The translations under genes and the position numbers were made by a program. A stretch of 64,000 nt of DNA from contig NZ_QXJP01000011.1 in the NCBI RefSeq assembly GCF_004115085.1, forward strand, positions 54,633 through 118,632. The letters run 5' to 3'. Source of the stretch: Longirhabdus pacifica (GTDB lineage Bacteria; Bacillota; Bacilli; Paenibacillales; DSM-105158). Of this stretch, positions 18,989 to 27,845 are shown one piece after another. Under the pieces are notes generated by a model. That model was not told where the DNA came from. It saw nothing but the letters and a program-made list of their open reading frames with translations, and did not search any database. How positions within the stretch are numbered: position 1 is the stretch's first letter; every line of letters starts with the position of its first letter.

Positions 18989-19447
18989 ATGCAAAAGCAA
19001 ATTTCTACTGTTATGTTTGGGATTTTTATGTGTTTAACCATTATTGGTTGTCAAGCAACAGCAAATTGGGCGGAAAGTGATTTATTCACATCTGGCTCTT
19101 ATACGCTTATTGGAGAGGAAGGAAAAATTGGATTTATTTATGATGATAGCGAAGCAGCTATACGCTTTTATCCAGATAAACCACAAAAATATATGTGGCA
19201 TTTCTGGGGTGAGGAAGAGGAATTAAAAGGAGATGTTAAGGTTACTGCTACGCATGAAAATGATGATGAAGAGTCTATTACGCTTTTTAGCTATCGTGAT
19301 CCATGGCAATACCAAAATAGTAGTGAAAAGCGCAAGTTACCATCAGGTTTTTCTCTCCCGAAAAGTGGAATGTGGAAGTTAGATGCATTCATCGATGATG
19401 AGCTGTTTGGGAGTATATTTGTGAAAGTGCATGAGTATGAAGAATGA
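18989..19447 (+). CDS. Paralogous lipoprotein 2 of 3
   Basis: 152 aa. Lipobox TIIGCQA, then the same domain as its neighbours: ANWAESDLFTSGSY, GEEGKIGFIYDD, KYMWHFWG and the same C-terminal residues as copy 1. The ATG at 18989 has AAAAGGGG 8 nt upstream. DNA similarity to copy 1 continues past the stop codon into the spacer, which points to a recent tandem duplication or gene conversion. Probably on the outer face of the membrane; role unknown. Confidence 0.75.
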   Translation: MQKQISTVMFGIFMCLTIIGCQATANWAESDLFTSGSYTLIGEEGKIGFIYDDSEAAIRFYPDKPQKYMWHFWGEEEELKGDVKVTATHENDDEESITLFSYRDPWQYQNSSEKRKLPSGFSLPKSGMWKLDAFIDDELFGSIFVKVHEYEE

Positions 19448-19551
19448 GTGAATAATGGTGCTCTTTTGATATCAGGTAATGAGTAGAGTGGAGCAAATCT
19501 TCACCATTTATTTTCTAAACTGAATGTTTTAATTTAAAAGGGGCTGAGATA

Positions 19552-19989
19552 ATGATGAAGAAATTATCTATTTTTTTGTTTGCACTTATTATTTCTCTCA
19601 CCGTTATTGGTTGTCAAGCGACAGCAAATTGGGAGGAAAGTGATATATTTTTAGTTAACGACCGTCAAATGATTGGGGAGGAAGGACGGTTTGCAATCCT
19701 TTATGACGTTCTTAATTTGTACCCGGATGCAGGAAATAAATGTATGTGGTATCTTTGGGGTGATGAAACAGAATTACAAGGAACGGTTAAAGTTACTGCC
19801 ACACACGAAAAAGACGATGAATCCATAACTTTAATCCATAGCCATTCTAATTCGTTGTCTCCACACTTTACCGCAGATGACCACATGGTATCTGAGTTAA
19901 CCTTACCTAAAAGTGGCATGTGGAAGTTAGATGCATTTATCGATGATGAGTTGTTTGAGAGTATTTTTTTGAAAATCCATGAAAAATGA
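19552..19989 (+). CDS. Paralogous lipoprotein 3 of 3
   Basis: 145 aa, the most diverged copy. Lipobox TVIGCQA, then ANWEESDIF, GEEGRFAILYD, KCMWYLWG and SGMWKLDAFIDDELFESI. The leader AAAAGGGGCTGAGATA is identical to that of copy 2, so the translation signal was duplicated with the gene. The middle (after CMWYLWG) differs strongly, as if under diversifying change. Function unknown. Confidence 0.72.
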   Translation: MMKKLSIFLFALIISLTVIGCQATANWEESDIFLVNDRQMIGEEGRFAILYDVLNLYPDAGNKCMWYLWGDETELQGTVKVTATHEKDDESITLIHSHSNSLSPHFTADDHMVSELTLPKSGMWKLDAFIDDELFESIFLKIHEK

Positions 19990-20187
19990 GAAAGTTTAAT
20001 TAGCTAAGTGGAGCCGATTCGTTTATTATGTATAGCATAATGAGATTTTACTGTGTATTTGATAAATTTATTTTTTTATATAGTATAAACTCATGGAAAA
20101 TATCAGAATTGCTTGCAACAAAAAAGAAAGAAAAAATGCTAATTGAAGTATTGTGTAAACTTCAACTGTTTGTGATATAATGAAATT

Positions 20188-20330
20188 AATAAAACTGTCT
20201 ATACTAATTAAAGAACCACAAGTGCGGCAAACACTTGTGGTATAGCACAATAGATTGCTTTAAGAGCAGTCGGCGTCGTAAGGTTTAGACCTCCCGAGCT
20301 TTCCAAACTCTAAGGGAGGTCTATTTTATT
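20188..20330 (+). ncRNA. Candidate antisense antitoxin RNA of a type I toxin-antitoxin locus
   Basis: A possible promoter is TTGTGT (20151) with TATAAT at 20176-20181. The predicted RNA ends at a strong terminator, AGACCTCCC (20287) / GGGAGGTCT (20314) followed by ATTTTATT. Its 3' end overlaps the stop codon of the 32-aa toxin on the opposite strand, so it is complementary to the end of the toxin mRNA. It contains CCTCCC... opposite GGGAGG on the toxin strand. Start point and function are inferred. Confidence 0.55.
20215..20241 (-). terminator. Probable terminator of the toxin mRNA
   Basis: A perfect 10-bp stem, ACCACAAGTG / CACTTGTGGT with a 7-nt loop, is followed on the minus strand by TTCTTTAATT. 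It lies about 80 bp beyond the toxin stop codon, which would give the toxin mRNA a long 3' tail. Confidence 0.55.
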
Positions 20331-20419
20331 GTGGTGATTAATACCACGATAAACGAAAGCAACGCAATAAGAAATGTCCCAAATTTCAAAATAAGGGATA
20401 TAACTTCGTATACCTTCAT
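20321..20419 (-). CDS. Small hydrophobic type I toxin, holin-like (Hol_Tox-like)
   Basis: 32 aa, too short for routine gene calling: MKVYEVISLILKFG followed by a single membrane helix and a Lys at the end. It matches the pattern of 'putative holin-like toxins' of Firmicutes (start M-x-V-Y-E, one helix, charged tail) in the same general class as TxpA, BsrG and Fst. An excellent ribosome binding site, AGGAGGTGATGCC, precedes the ATG. Such peptides insert in the membrane and are toxic when not repressed by an antisense RNA; the antisense terminator overlaps this stop codon. An 18-bp inverted repeat flanks the gene (20259-20276 and 20446-20463). Confidence 0.75.
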   Translation of the reverse strand: MKVYEVISLILKFGTFLIALLSFIVVLITTIK

Positions 20420-20445
20420 GGCATCACCTCCTACTATGAGGAAGT

Positions 20446-20486
20446 ACGCCGACCGCCCTTAAATCTATGTACTTCATTCCATTATA
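20446..20486 (-). promoter_or_regulatory. Toxin promoter (extended -10) and 5' pairing element
   Basis: On the minus strand TGGTATAAT gives an extended -10 box (20481-20486); transcription should begin near 20474. The transcript would start with TTTAAGGGCGGTCGGCGT (20463-20446), which can pair with its own 3' tail through the element at 20259-20276; the two differences are both G-U compatible. Confidence 0.55.
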
Positions 20487-20594
20487 CCATGTATGCCTTG
20501 ATGCATCTAGAATTTGTATATTTTGAGCTATTGAAATAAGCACTAATTTTTCAATTAAATCAATGCATTTGTTATTACTTTAGTCTGTTGTCCC

Positions 20595-20901
20595 TTACGA
20601 ATTTTTCAAAGTCACTTCCGCATAATCTAAGTACATTGTAACAATACGGTTAAGTTGCTTGTCTTCTTTTTCAGATAAATAGAACTTGTAAGTAATACTT
20701 ACAAGTTTCCTCTTCCTCCAATTCACCTTCTTCATAAATATTTTTTATATAAAGAGTTATATTTTGAGAAGTTGTTTGATACAGCTCAGCAATTGCCCTC
20801 TGTGTCATTCAAACCGTTTCATTTTCTAAGCTAACATCTATCTTTGTGTTTCCTTCTTCTGTGTGGTAAATCAAAATGTTAGTTTCATTAATCATTAGCA
20901 T
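20595..20901 (-). pseudogene. Decayed RhuM-family gene
   Basis: The reading frame starts after GGAGAGGAATG with ILIYHTEEGNTKIDVSLE, then an in-frame TGA where RhuM proteins have the Trp of ETVWxTQ, then MTQRAIAELYQTTSQNIT and YIKNIYEEGELEEEETCKYY. After YLQV the frame shifts and jumps to the RhuM C-terminal region (FYLSEKEDKQLNRIVTMYL, DYAE). So there is a nonsense mutation plus a large internal deletion with frameshift. RhuM-like proteins (DNA-binding, linked to mobile or virulence regions) are usually over 300 aa; about 100 codons remain. Confidence 0.75.
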
Positions 20902-21259
20902 TCCTCTCCGATTTTTTTATCTATGTTGTCTCCATTCTTTTTCATTGCTATCTATTATTATAGCATGTCATACCATGATAAGTGTTGCGAGGTAAGCGTG
21001 AAACAAGAGGCACTATGTTGCTGTAACTGATTATGTAAACAATTACTGTTACATAAATGTTTGCATTTAATCAAACATTTTACTAGTATAAAATAAGATC
21101 TCTCTTTTACTAACTAAATGGTTTTGCATAACAGCTTAAGATAATTTCACATTTTTATTTTTTACATGACTCATGGTACCTTTCATATACAATGACCGCC
21201 CTAAAAACCCTCTCAATTCTCCACTGTTTCTTAGCGCTGACGGCTAGAAATGCCCTCTT
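20902..21259. other. AT-rich intergenic stretch in the accessory zone
   Basis: About 360 bp between the RhuM remnant and the HEPN-like gene. I see no open frame with a ribosome binding site, no strong terminator and no copy of the structured repeat. It may be decayed coding sequence. Confidence 0.4.
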
Positions 21260-22594
21260 TTAAATACCTTTAATAAGATATTGAGAGCTTTCATAGCTAT
21301 CCTTTAACAGGTTAAACCATGATTGTTTAGTGGTATAGTTACTATGCTTTTTATTATCATTTGCATACTCAACGTAAAGATCAGCTTTACTGATAATGAC
21401 AGAGATTATTTTATTAAATACATCTAAGTCGGTATCTCCTTTAGCATCGGTAAGAAAAGGATCTACTTCATTTCTAGAAAAATAATCTTCTCTATATTCT
21501 AGCCCCTCATGTACAAAATCGTTTCTAGATTTACATATCTTATCAATAGCAATTGTTTGGTCTATATCAGTTAAACGAACTAAGTGATTCAAGTGAAATT
21601 TCAACTTCTTTTTCTTATCCGATTCGTGTTTTTTCAAGAATAATACTTCAGCAGCAATATTGAGATATAAGACTGCATCGGACTCACTATCTAACGATTT
21701 TATTTTTTTCCCATTATTAATTGACTTCATGAAGAATTTTATCGCTCTTAAGAATCGAAAGTCTAACTCATTTAAATTATCACTTTCTCTTGTCCAATGA
21801 TAAAGTTTCACAAACCGGTCCACATATTTTTGGTTCTTTAACCATTCTAAACTAAATCTACAGTTGTAACTAAAATTAATAGGTATATGTTTCCAGTTTT
21901 TGTCGCCATGGACTGCTATATGGTAGTTTAGTGTGTCTATGTTTTTTAACATGCTTTTATTTTCACCGAATCTTTTTATTGCTAAATGCATTCTGGAGTA
22001 TTCATGTTCTGGGTAAATATAAGCTCTATAGAGTATATTTAATACGCTGATTGCATAAAAAGCACGGTCAGAAGCAATATGATTAACACTAGAATATTGA
22101 TGTGTAATTTTTATAGCAATTAATGGATGTGATAGAAAGATAGGTGATCTAGAATTCAGTGTATGTTCAAACCTTGATTCAAGCTCATCAGAGGACAATT
22201 TGGTTATATAATGCATTTGATATACCTTATCTTCCCCTCCTATGATGTATATATCTTCACTTAAGCAGATAGTATCATTCAAAGTTGCATTTACTAAAGG
22301 AAAGACAACCCAATACTCCTTAACATTCAATTGAAGGTTAACTTTGAGTAAATCAAGAACTTGCTTTGAATCATCTAAACTAAAATCTTCTTTCTTATGA
22401 AACTCCAACCAACTAAATATTTGTACTAACCATTCCTCAGTGTCTTCAATGTTTATTATCTCTGAGAATTCTGGATGTTTAGCTATCGAGGTTATAACTT
22501 TATTTGTTTCTTTATCTTCTAAGCGACTACTCCAATTACCTCTTTCATAATTATATTTCAACAAGTAAAGAACTTTTTTATAAATTTTATCCAT
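21260..22594 (-). CDS. Large protein with C-terminal Apea-like HEPN domain
   Basis: 444 aa, no signal peptide. The C-terminal third (about 285-430) is helical and includes AVLYLNIAAEVLFLKK and KICKSRNDFVHEGLEY, the R-x4-H motif (RNDFVH, 357-362) of HEPN ribonuclease-like domains, most like the Apea-HEPN group. The N-terminal 280 residues are not recognised. Many HEPN proteins act as RNases in toxin or anti-phage systems; here that is inference. Ribosome binding site AGGGGAT precedes the ATG. It sits alone directly downstream of rlmH among other accessory genes. Confidence 0.6.
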   Translation of the reverse strand: MDKIYKKVLYLLKYNYERGNWSSRLEDKETNKVITSIAKHPEFSEIINIEDTEEWLVQIFSWLEFHKKEDFSLDDSKQVLDLLKVNLQLNVKEYWVVFPLVNATLNDTICLSEDIYIIGGEDKVYQMHYITKLSSDELESRFEHTLNSRSPIFLSHPLIAIKITHQYSSVNHIASDRAFYAISVLNILYRAYIYPEHEYSRMHLAIKRFGENKSMLKNIDTLNYHIAVHGDKNWKHIPINFSYNCRFSLEWLKNQKYVDRFVKLYHWTRESDNLNELDFRFLRAIKFFMKSINNGKKIKSLDSESDAVLYLNIAAEVLFLKKHESDKKKKLKFHLNHLVRLTDIDQTIAIDKICKSRNDFVHEGLEYREDYFSRNEVDPFLTDAKGDTDLDVFNKIISVIISKADLYVEYANDNKKHSNYTTKQSWFNLLKDSYESSQYLIKGI

Positions 22595-22696
22595 TAGAAT
22601 ATCCCCTAATTTTGATTAAATGTTATTATTCGTTGTTTGAAATATACTTAGACCATTGAACATTTTGGACAGTTACCTCAATCTTCTTGTTCACAA

Positions 22697-23176
22697 CTAC
22701 TTATGATACGGCTCACCGCGATTGATCTTAATACTGCGATATAGCTGTTCCGCTAACATAAGGCGCATCAACTGATGTGGATACGTCAGTTTGCCGAACG
22801 AGAGCAAGTGATTCGCTCTTTGCAGTACGGAAGCAGATAACCCTAACGACCCACCAATAATAAATACAATATGACTGTTTCCATACGTGGCTAGGTCATC
22901 TATTTTTTTCGCTAACTGCTCTGAGGTACATACTTTTCCTTCAATAGCTAGTGCAATGACATACACATCTTTCTTTACTTTCGCTAGTATGCGTTCCGCT
23001 TCCTTTTCTTTCACCTGCAAGGCTTCTGCGGGGCTTAATTGTTCTCCCGCTTTCTCATCAGGCACTTCGATCATATTCACTGTTGCATGGGTTTGCATCC
23101 GCTTTACATATTCCTGAATGCCTTGGACTAAATACTTTTCTTTTATTTTGCCGACGGTAATGATGTCAAATTGCAC
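22697..23176 (-). CDS. rlmH: 23S rRNA (pseudouridine1915-N3)-methyltransferase RlmH
   Basis: 159 aa, the usual length. SPOUT-class methyltransferase: start [19 protein letters not shown]-binding knot [10 protein letters not shown] (about 103-112) and C-terminal [20 protein letters not shown]. It methylates position N3 of pseudouridine 1915 in 23S rRNA. It follows walJ. The 3' end encodes GEPYHK using ...TATCATAAG, the same position used as the SCC attachment site in staphylococcal rlmH (orfX). Downstream genes are accessory. Confidence 0.96.
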   Translation of the reverse strand: MQFDIITVGKIKEKYLVQGIQEYVKRMQTHATVNMIEVPDEKAGEQLSPAEALQVKEKEAERILAKVKKDVYVIALAIEGKVCTSEQLAKKIDDLATYGNSHIVFIIGGSLGLSASVLQRANHLLSFGKLTYPHQLMRLMLAEQLYRSIKINRGEPYHK

Positions 23177-23220
23177 TGTATTGACTTCCTCTCTAACTTA
23201 TATGTTAAGCATGTTAAGCC

Positions 23221-24030
23221 TCAATTGCCTACTTCATCCCAGAGCGTTGGTGTGTATGGATACGTATCCATCAGTTTGACATTATGTTGCTCCAAATTCA
23301 AATCTTTTTCTTTTAGCTCATGTTGAATGGTTACTTTAGCCAGCTCCATCATATTATGATCTAAACTAAGGTGAGCTAAATATATTCTTCTTACTTGCTC
23401 TACTTCTAATAAGTCCGCAATGGCTTGTCCCGCTGCTTCATTCGATAAGTGTCCTGTATCTCCTAATATTCTGCGTTTAATATTCCAAGGATATTTGCCA
23501 AATTGAAGCATGTTCACATCGTGATTCGATTCCAATACGATGACGTCAGAGTCTTGTATTTCTTTTTTTACATTGCTGCTCATATAGCCAAGGTCTGTCG
23601 CTACGCTTAGTTTACTATCTCCTTCTTTAAACCAGTACGCAACGGGGTTAACAGCATCATGGGAAATAGGAAAAGCTTTCATTTGCAGTTCTCCAAATGT
23701 TTGCATCTCCCCAGGCTCGATGATTTGCATAAATTGTGGATCGATTTCTCCAATCTTACCTTGCATCGCATTCCAAGTGGCTTGGTTGGCATACACTGGC
23801 AGTTTATATTTTCTACACATGACACCTAATCCTTTAATATGATCTGCATGTTCATGTGTAACAAAAATCGCATCGATCTGCTCCCCTTGCATATTTCTTT
23901 GCTCCAGCAGTTGTTCTAACTTTTTACCACTTAGTCCTGCATCTATCATGATGGTAGTATCTTTATTTTGCACCAGTGTAGCATTTCCTGTTGAACCGCT
24001 TGCGAGTACACTAAATTTAAATGTTTTCAC
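23221..24030 (-). CDS. walJ: WalJ (YycJ) MBL-fold hydrolase
   Basis: 269 aa. Metallo-beta-lactamase fold with THEHADHIKG (about 58-67), PISHDAVNP and LAHLSLDHN. WalJ/YycJ is a putative 5'-3' exonuclease-like protein linked to coordination of cell division and replication. It abuts walI with no gap and belongs to the walRKHIJ operon. The htrA/yycK-type protease gene that follows walJ in some relatives is absent; rlmH follows directly. Confidence 0.93.
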   Translation of the reverse strand: MKTFKFSVLASGSTGNATLVQNKDTTIMIDAGLSGKKLEQLLEQRNMQGEQIDAIFVTHEHADHIKGLGVMCRKYKLPVYANQATWNAMQGKIGEIDPQFMQIIEPGEMQTFGELQMKAFPISHDAVNPVAYWFKEGDSKLSVATDLGYMSSNVKKEIQDSDVIVLESNHDVNMLQFGKYPWNIKRRILGDTGHLSNEAAGQAIADLLEVEQVRRIYLAHLSLDHNMMELAKVTIQHELKEKDLNLEQHNVKLMDTYPYTPTLWDEVGN

Positions 24031-24744
24031 CTACTGCATGCTCCCTTTTTTCAATTCTTCTACTTCCCCATTGATAGCATGAACGTAATATGTCGTGCCA
24101 TCTGCTAATGTAAATCGCCATTTGGGAGCGAGTACTTGTGTCTCTAGATCAAATATTTTTCCGTGATATCCTAGTTCAACACTCGTGATGTTTGCTCCTA
24201 TTTGTAAGTAATTATCGATGAGTAACTTCAATGCTTGAAAAGCAGAGAGTACTTCTTGTCGGTTATCGTTATCGTTACTGTTTACTGCTGCGTATATTTG
24301 TCTGTATGTGATGGCTTGGGATTGCTGTGTATCGACAACGACATTCATCTCAAACATCGAGAAACCATTATATTGCTGATTATATACATACACGCCATCA
24401 GCACTGTTGAAGTCATCCCATTCATACTGATCTCCAAATGCCAATACTTGCTTCCATTGCACTTCAAGTTGTTCTACGGTATCGGGGGGAGAGAAATCAA
24501 ATGTGCCAACTTCTTCTATCGGAGTTTGAATCGTAATTTCTCCAACTTCAGGCGTATGGGTAGGTATTTCTTGGGATAACGTGATGTTATTTTCTTTTAA
24601 TGACTGCATGACGCTCTCTTTAAACTCCGTCTCTACATTACTTTGCCAAAATAAATTGTTATCCGTCCATAGTTGATAACTAAGCATCACATTTAAAACA
24701 AGAAATGCAATAATTAATATCGTTTTAGCCCTACCCCACTCCAT
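24031..24744 (-). CDS. walI: WalI (YycI) regulator of WalK
   Basis: 237 aa. One N-terminal membrane helix (AKTILIIAFLVLNVMLSYQLW) and an extracytoplasmic YycI domain. With WalH it binds the sensor kinase WalK in the membrane and modulates its activity. It lies 15 bp downstream of walH and immediately upstream of walJ, the standard operon order. Confidence 0.92.
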   Translation of the reverse strand: MEWGRAKTILIIAFLVLNVMLSYQLWTDNNLFWQSNVETEFKESVMQSLKENNITLSQEIPTHTPEVGEITIQTPIEEVGTFDFSPPDTVEQLEVQWKQVLAFGDQYEWDDFNSADGVYVYNQQYNGFSMFEMNVVVDTQQSQAITYRQIYAAVNSNDNDNRQEVLSAFQALKLLIDNYLQIGANITSVELGYHGKIFDLETQVLAPKWRFTLADGTTYYVHAINGEVEELKKGSMQ

Positions 24745-24759
24745 TTGGTCATTACTCCC

Positions 24760-26037
24760 TTATTCTATAAAATCGAATGTACCGTCTTCTTTTTCCACTG
24801 CCCATCTTGGAATGAATGTAACATTCTCTGTTTCTCTCACTACTTCGTAAGCTGGGAACACGGTCACAATTGGTTCGCTATAGTCATTAATGAGTGCTGT
24901 AAGTTCTTCCCCACCAGAGAGCATATATTTGCTTCTAGATATTTCTTCATCCCATTCAAGCATCGATCTCTCATAACTTGTCACTACGTTTTCTTCCATT
25001 TGCACTTGTACTAAACCAAAAATACTTTCCTCTGTTTGAATGATAGGTAATGTATTGTAATAAGATACGAAGCGAAACATTTCTTCCGTTTGTTCTGGGA
25101 AACGATATAAACGGTACGTACCATTCCATCCACCATGTTGATTTACAAACTTGATCGCTGTTGCTAGATTAGCGTATGCTGTGGATGATTGTTGGGTGGG
25201 TGCTACAGGATTAGTGAAACTCATCCAGTTCCCGTTTTCGTCGATTTGTAACCCTCTTTTTCCGTCAGTATAAATTTGCGAACCGTCTGTTTGTGGAAAG
25301 CTTCGACTCGTACTAGGATCAACAAACAAACTATTAATAAATGACTCCGCTGTATATTCGTTTACGCTCATTGTAATCTCTGCTGAAGGTATTTCTTTTT
25401 CAGGCAAGTAAAAGGCCCCATGTATCGTATCTACGCTTGTGTAATTGACCTGCTCATTTAAATATTGACCAAAGGTTAAATACTGTTCTATATCATCCAG
25501 TAAAAAATCAGCGTTAATAGATTGATATACATTGTTACTAGCTGCGAAGAAATAGACGTTGACCTCGTCATTACCTTCGTTGCTGCCAATCCATATGCTT
25601 TTTATTTTTTCCGATTGTAGTGTATAGTTGTTTTCCAACTGCATCATATTTTGCAAAATAGGAACCGGAACGAGTTGTTCAAACTTAATTTCGACACCTC
25701 TACTACTACGCTGTAACGCAAGTAACGCTTCCGCTTCCAGTGAAACCAGCTGAAAACTTTCAAATTTACGTTTACTAATTTTATCATAAAAGATTTTTTC
25801 ATAAAATGCATGATCAGGATTAAGCACCGTTTGCTTATTTTCACCAAAATGTAGAACCAATGATGTAGGAAAGAAGAATGCTGATTCTTCTTTTTTTGAC
25901 CCTTGTAATTCATTTTCCACATAAGTAGCAAAATGAATCGGACTAAATTTGGGCTGAGAATACGCAAGTAAGTAACTTTGCCATAAGCTAGTGACAATAA
26001 GAAGAAAAAGCAATACTGATTTTATTTTTTCTTTCAT
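24760..26037 (-). CDS. walH: WalH (YycH) regulator of WalK
   Basis: 425 aa. One N-terminal membrane segment (VLLFLLIVTSLWQSYLLAYS), then the extracytoplasmic YycH domain. Works with WalI to regulate WalK. Its start overlaps the walK stop by 4 bp, indicating translational coupling. Confidence 0.92.
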   Translation of the reverse strand: MKEKIKSVLLFLLIVTSLWQSYLLAYSQPKFSPIHFATYVENELQGSKKEESAFFFPTSLVLHFGENKQTVLNPDHAFYEKIFYDKISKRKFESFQLVSLEAEALLALQRSSRGVEIKFEQLVPVPILQNMMQLENNYTLQSEKIKSIWIGSNEGNDEVNVYFFAASNNVYQSINADFLLDDIEQYLTFGQYLNEQVNYTSVDTIHGAFYLPEKEIPSAEITMSVNEYTAESFINSLFVDPSTSRSFPQTDGSQIYTDGKRGLQIDENGNWMSFTNPVAPTQQSSTAYANLATAIKFVNQHGGWNGTYRLYRFPEQTEEMFRFVSYYNTLPIIQTEESIFGLVQVQMEENVVTSYERSMLEWDEEISRSKYMLSGGEELTALINDYSEPIVTVFPAYEVVRETENVTFIPRWAVEKEDGTFDFIE

Positions 26038-27845
26038 ACGTTATGTTCCCCCCGTTCAACAACAGGTAAGGTAAACGTAACTGTTGTACCTTCTTGTAAC
26101 TTGGATTGTATGGAAATGTCTCCTCCATGCTCTTTCACTATTTCCCGGGCAATGGATAAGCCTAATCCCGTTCCTCCCATATTCCTTGATCTCGCTTTGT
26201 CTACACGGTAGAAACGTTCGAAGATATGGTCTAGATCTTCTTGAGGAATACCAATGCCAGAATCCTGTACTTTGATTTCAATCTGTTTACTATCCAAATG
26301 CTTACCCACTAAATAAATGCGACCATACTCCAACGTATATTTAATCGCATTGGAAACTAGATTGTCCAACACTTGATCAATTAAATCTCTATTAATAAAG
26401 ACTTCAGCAATACCGTCTTCTACTTCCCACGTAATGTGAATATGTTTTTGTTTCGCTTGAAATGAAAATCGATCTGCTACTTCTTCCAGCATCAGTTCCA
26501 TAGATACAAACTCTTTATTGGCGGTCGTTTGTCTCGAATCTAAACGAGACAACTGCAATAAATCATTCACAATTCTAATCATGCGATCGGACTCATTTCT
26601 CGTAACGCCGATAAATTTTAATGCTAGCTTCTCGTCGTGAACAGCGCCTTCTTCTAACGCTTCTAAGTAACTTTTTATCGTTGTTAATGGTGTTCTTAGT
26701 TCATGTGATACGTTAGCAACAAAATCTTTCCGCAATTGCTCTAATTGTTCTTGTTGTGTGACGTCTTGCAACACAATTATCGTATCTTTTTTTCTGCTAT
26801 CTTTATGATAGATGGAAGTGAACGTCACTCTTACTTTCACATTTTTTTGCTCTGTATGCTCTAGCTCTATAACGTTGTACGTATTATGTTGTGTGCTTTT
26901 CATTTGTTCATATGGAATAGATAAGTAATGTGATATTTTTTTTCCTATTATATCTTGCTCTAGCACTTGCAGCATGTCACTTGCTTTATGATTAATTAAT
27001 ATAATGTTTCCTTGGTCGTCAATCGCAATGACCCCATCACTCATATTGATCAAGATAGAGGCTAGCTTGTTTTTTTCTTCTTGTATGGAAGATAGCGCTT
27101 CTTGCAATCGATTGGTCATATAATTGAACGTCATCGCCAAGTTAGCTATTTCATCATTTCCTGCTACAGCCACATTTTGATTGTAATTTCCTTCTGCAAT
27201 TTGCGTGGCTCGCTTCGTAATATCTTTGATCGGTGTCGTGATGGTATTGGATAAAATAACACCTAAAAAAGCAGTAAGTACTAAAGCAATAATCGTTCCT
27301 GCAAGAAAAATTTGCTTCACTCTATCGATAGTAGCAAACATTTCTTCCATCGAAGCCATAATATACACAGCTCCTATCGTTTCACTTTTATATTTTACGG
27401 GGAGCGCGAGTGCGCTTTTCCTCACTTGAAAGGCATCAATGACTTGACGAGCGTTATTTTCTATACCTTGCAACGCTCTACTTACATCCGAGTCCGTGCT
27501 CTTTTTCCCTATATCTTGTTTTTGAAACGATGAGCTTAACACTACACCATGTCGATCTATGACTTGGATTTCTGCTCCCATGATTTGTTGAAATTGGTTG
27601 ACGACATCTTTCAACTCATTAAAATTGTTATCTTCTTCTTCCTCTAACGCTTGCAAATAAGGGCTAACATATTCTGCTAATAAATTTGCGTTCAGCTGCA
27701 AGTCATCAGAGAAGCTTTTATATAATGAATCTTCCATCGTACGAACAAAATAGACACCAATTACTTGCATTGCAATCGTAATGAGCAATACGTAAATAAT
27801 AATTAGCTTCATTTGCATCGTTTGATAAAAGTGAACCCGCTTCAT
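26034..27845 (-). CDS. walK: WalK sensor histidine kinase
   Basis: 603 aa. Two membrane helices (about 12-32 and 182-203) flank an extracytoplasmic sensor loop; then HAMP (around 205-255), PAS (around 265-370), HisKA with phosphorylated His in [14 protein letters not shown], and an HATPase domain with N-box [17 protein letters not shown] and [10 protein letters not shown]. WalK phosphorylates WalR to control cell-wall hydrolase genes, and is essential in many Firmicutes. Overlaps walR by 4 bp. The GGGAAATAG stretch encoding AREI contains a near-consensus Noc binding site. Confidence 0.96.
   Translation of the reverse strand: MKRVHFYQTMQMKLIIIYVLLITIAMQVIGVYFVRTMEDSLYKSFSDDLQLNANLLAEYVSPYLQALEEEEDNNFNELKDVVNQFQQIMGAEIQVIDRHGVVLSSSFQKQDIGKKSTDSDVSRALQGIENNARQVIDAFQVRKSALALPVKYKSETIGAVYIMASMEEMFATIDRVKQIFLAGTIIALVLTAFLGVILSNTITTPIKDITKRATQIAEGNYNQNVAVAGNDEIANLAMTFNYMTNRLQEALSSIQEEKNKLASILINMSDGVIAIDDQGNIILINHKASDMLQVLEQDIIGKKISHYLSIPYEQMKSTQHNTYNVIELEHTEQKNVKVRVTFTSIYHKDSRKKDTIIVLQDVTQQEQLEQLRKDFVANVSHELRTPLTTIKSYLEALEEGAVHDEKLALKFIGVTRNESDRMIRIVNDLLQLSRLDSRQTTANKEFVSMELMLEEVADRFSFQAKQKHIHITWEVEDGIAEVFINRDLIDQVLDNLVSNAIKYTLEYGRIYLVGKHLDSKQIEIKVQDSGIGIPQEDLDHIFERFYRVDKARSRNMGGTGLGLSIAREIVKEHGGDISIQSKLQEGTTVTFTLPVVERGEHNV
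26140..26153. promoter_or_regulatory. Near-consensus Noc binding site inside walK
   Basis: ATTTCCCGGGCAAT differs at one position from the palindromic Noc binding sequence ATTTCCCGGGAAAT. The noc gene is in the same window. Noc sites are scattered over Bacillus chromosomes, often within genes. One mismatch, so occupancy is uncertain. Confidence 0.45.

Noticed and set aside
20068..20250. 60-codon hydrophobic open frame on the minus strand
   Set aside because: It overlaps the toxin mRNA terminator and the antisense promoter, has no ribosome binding site and no recognisable similarity.
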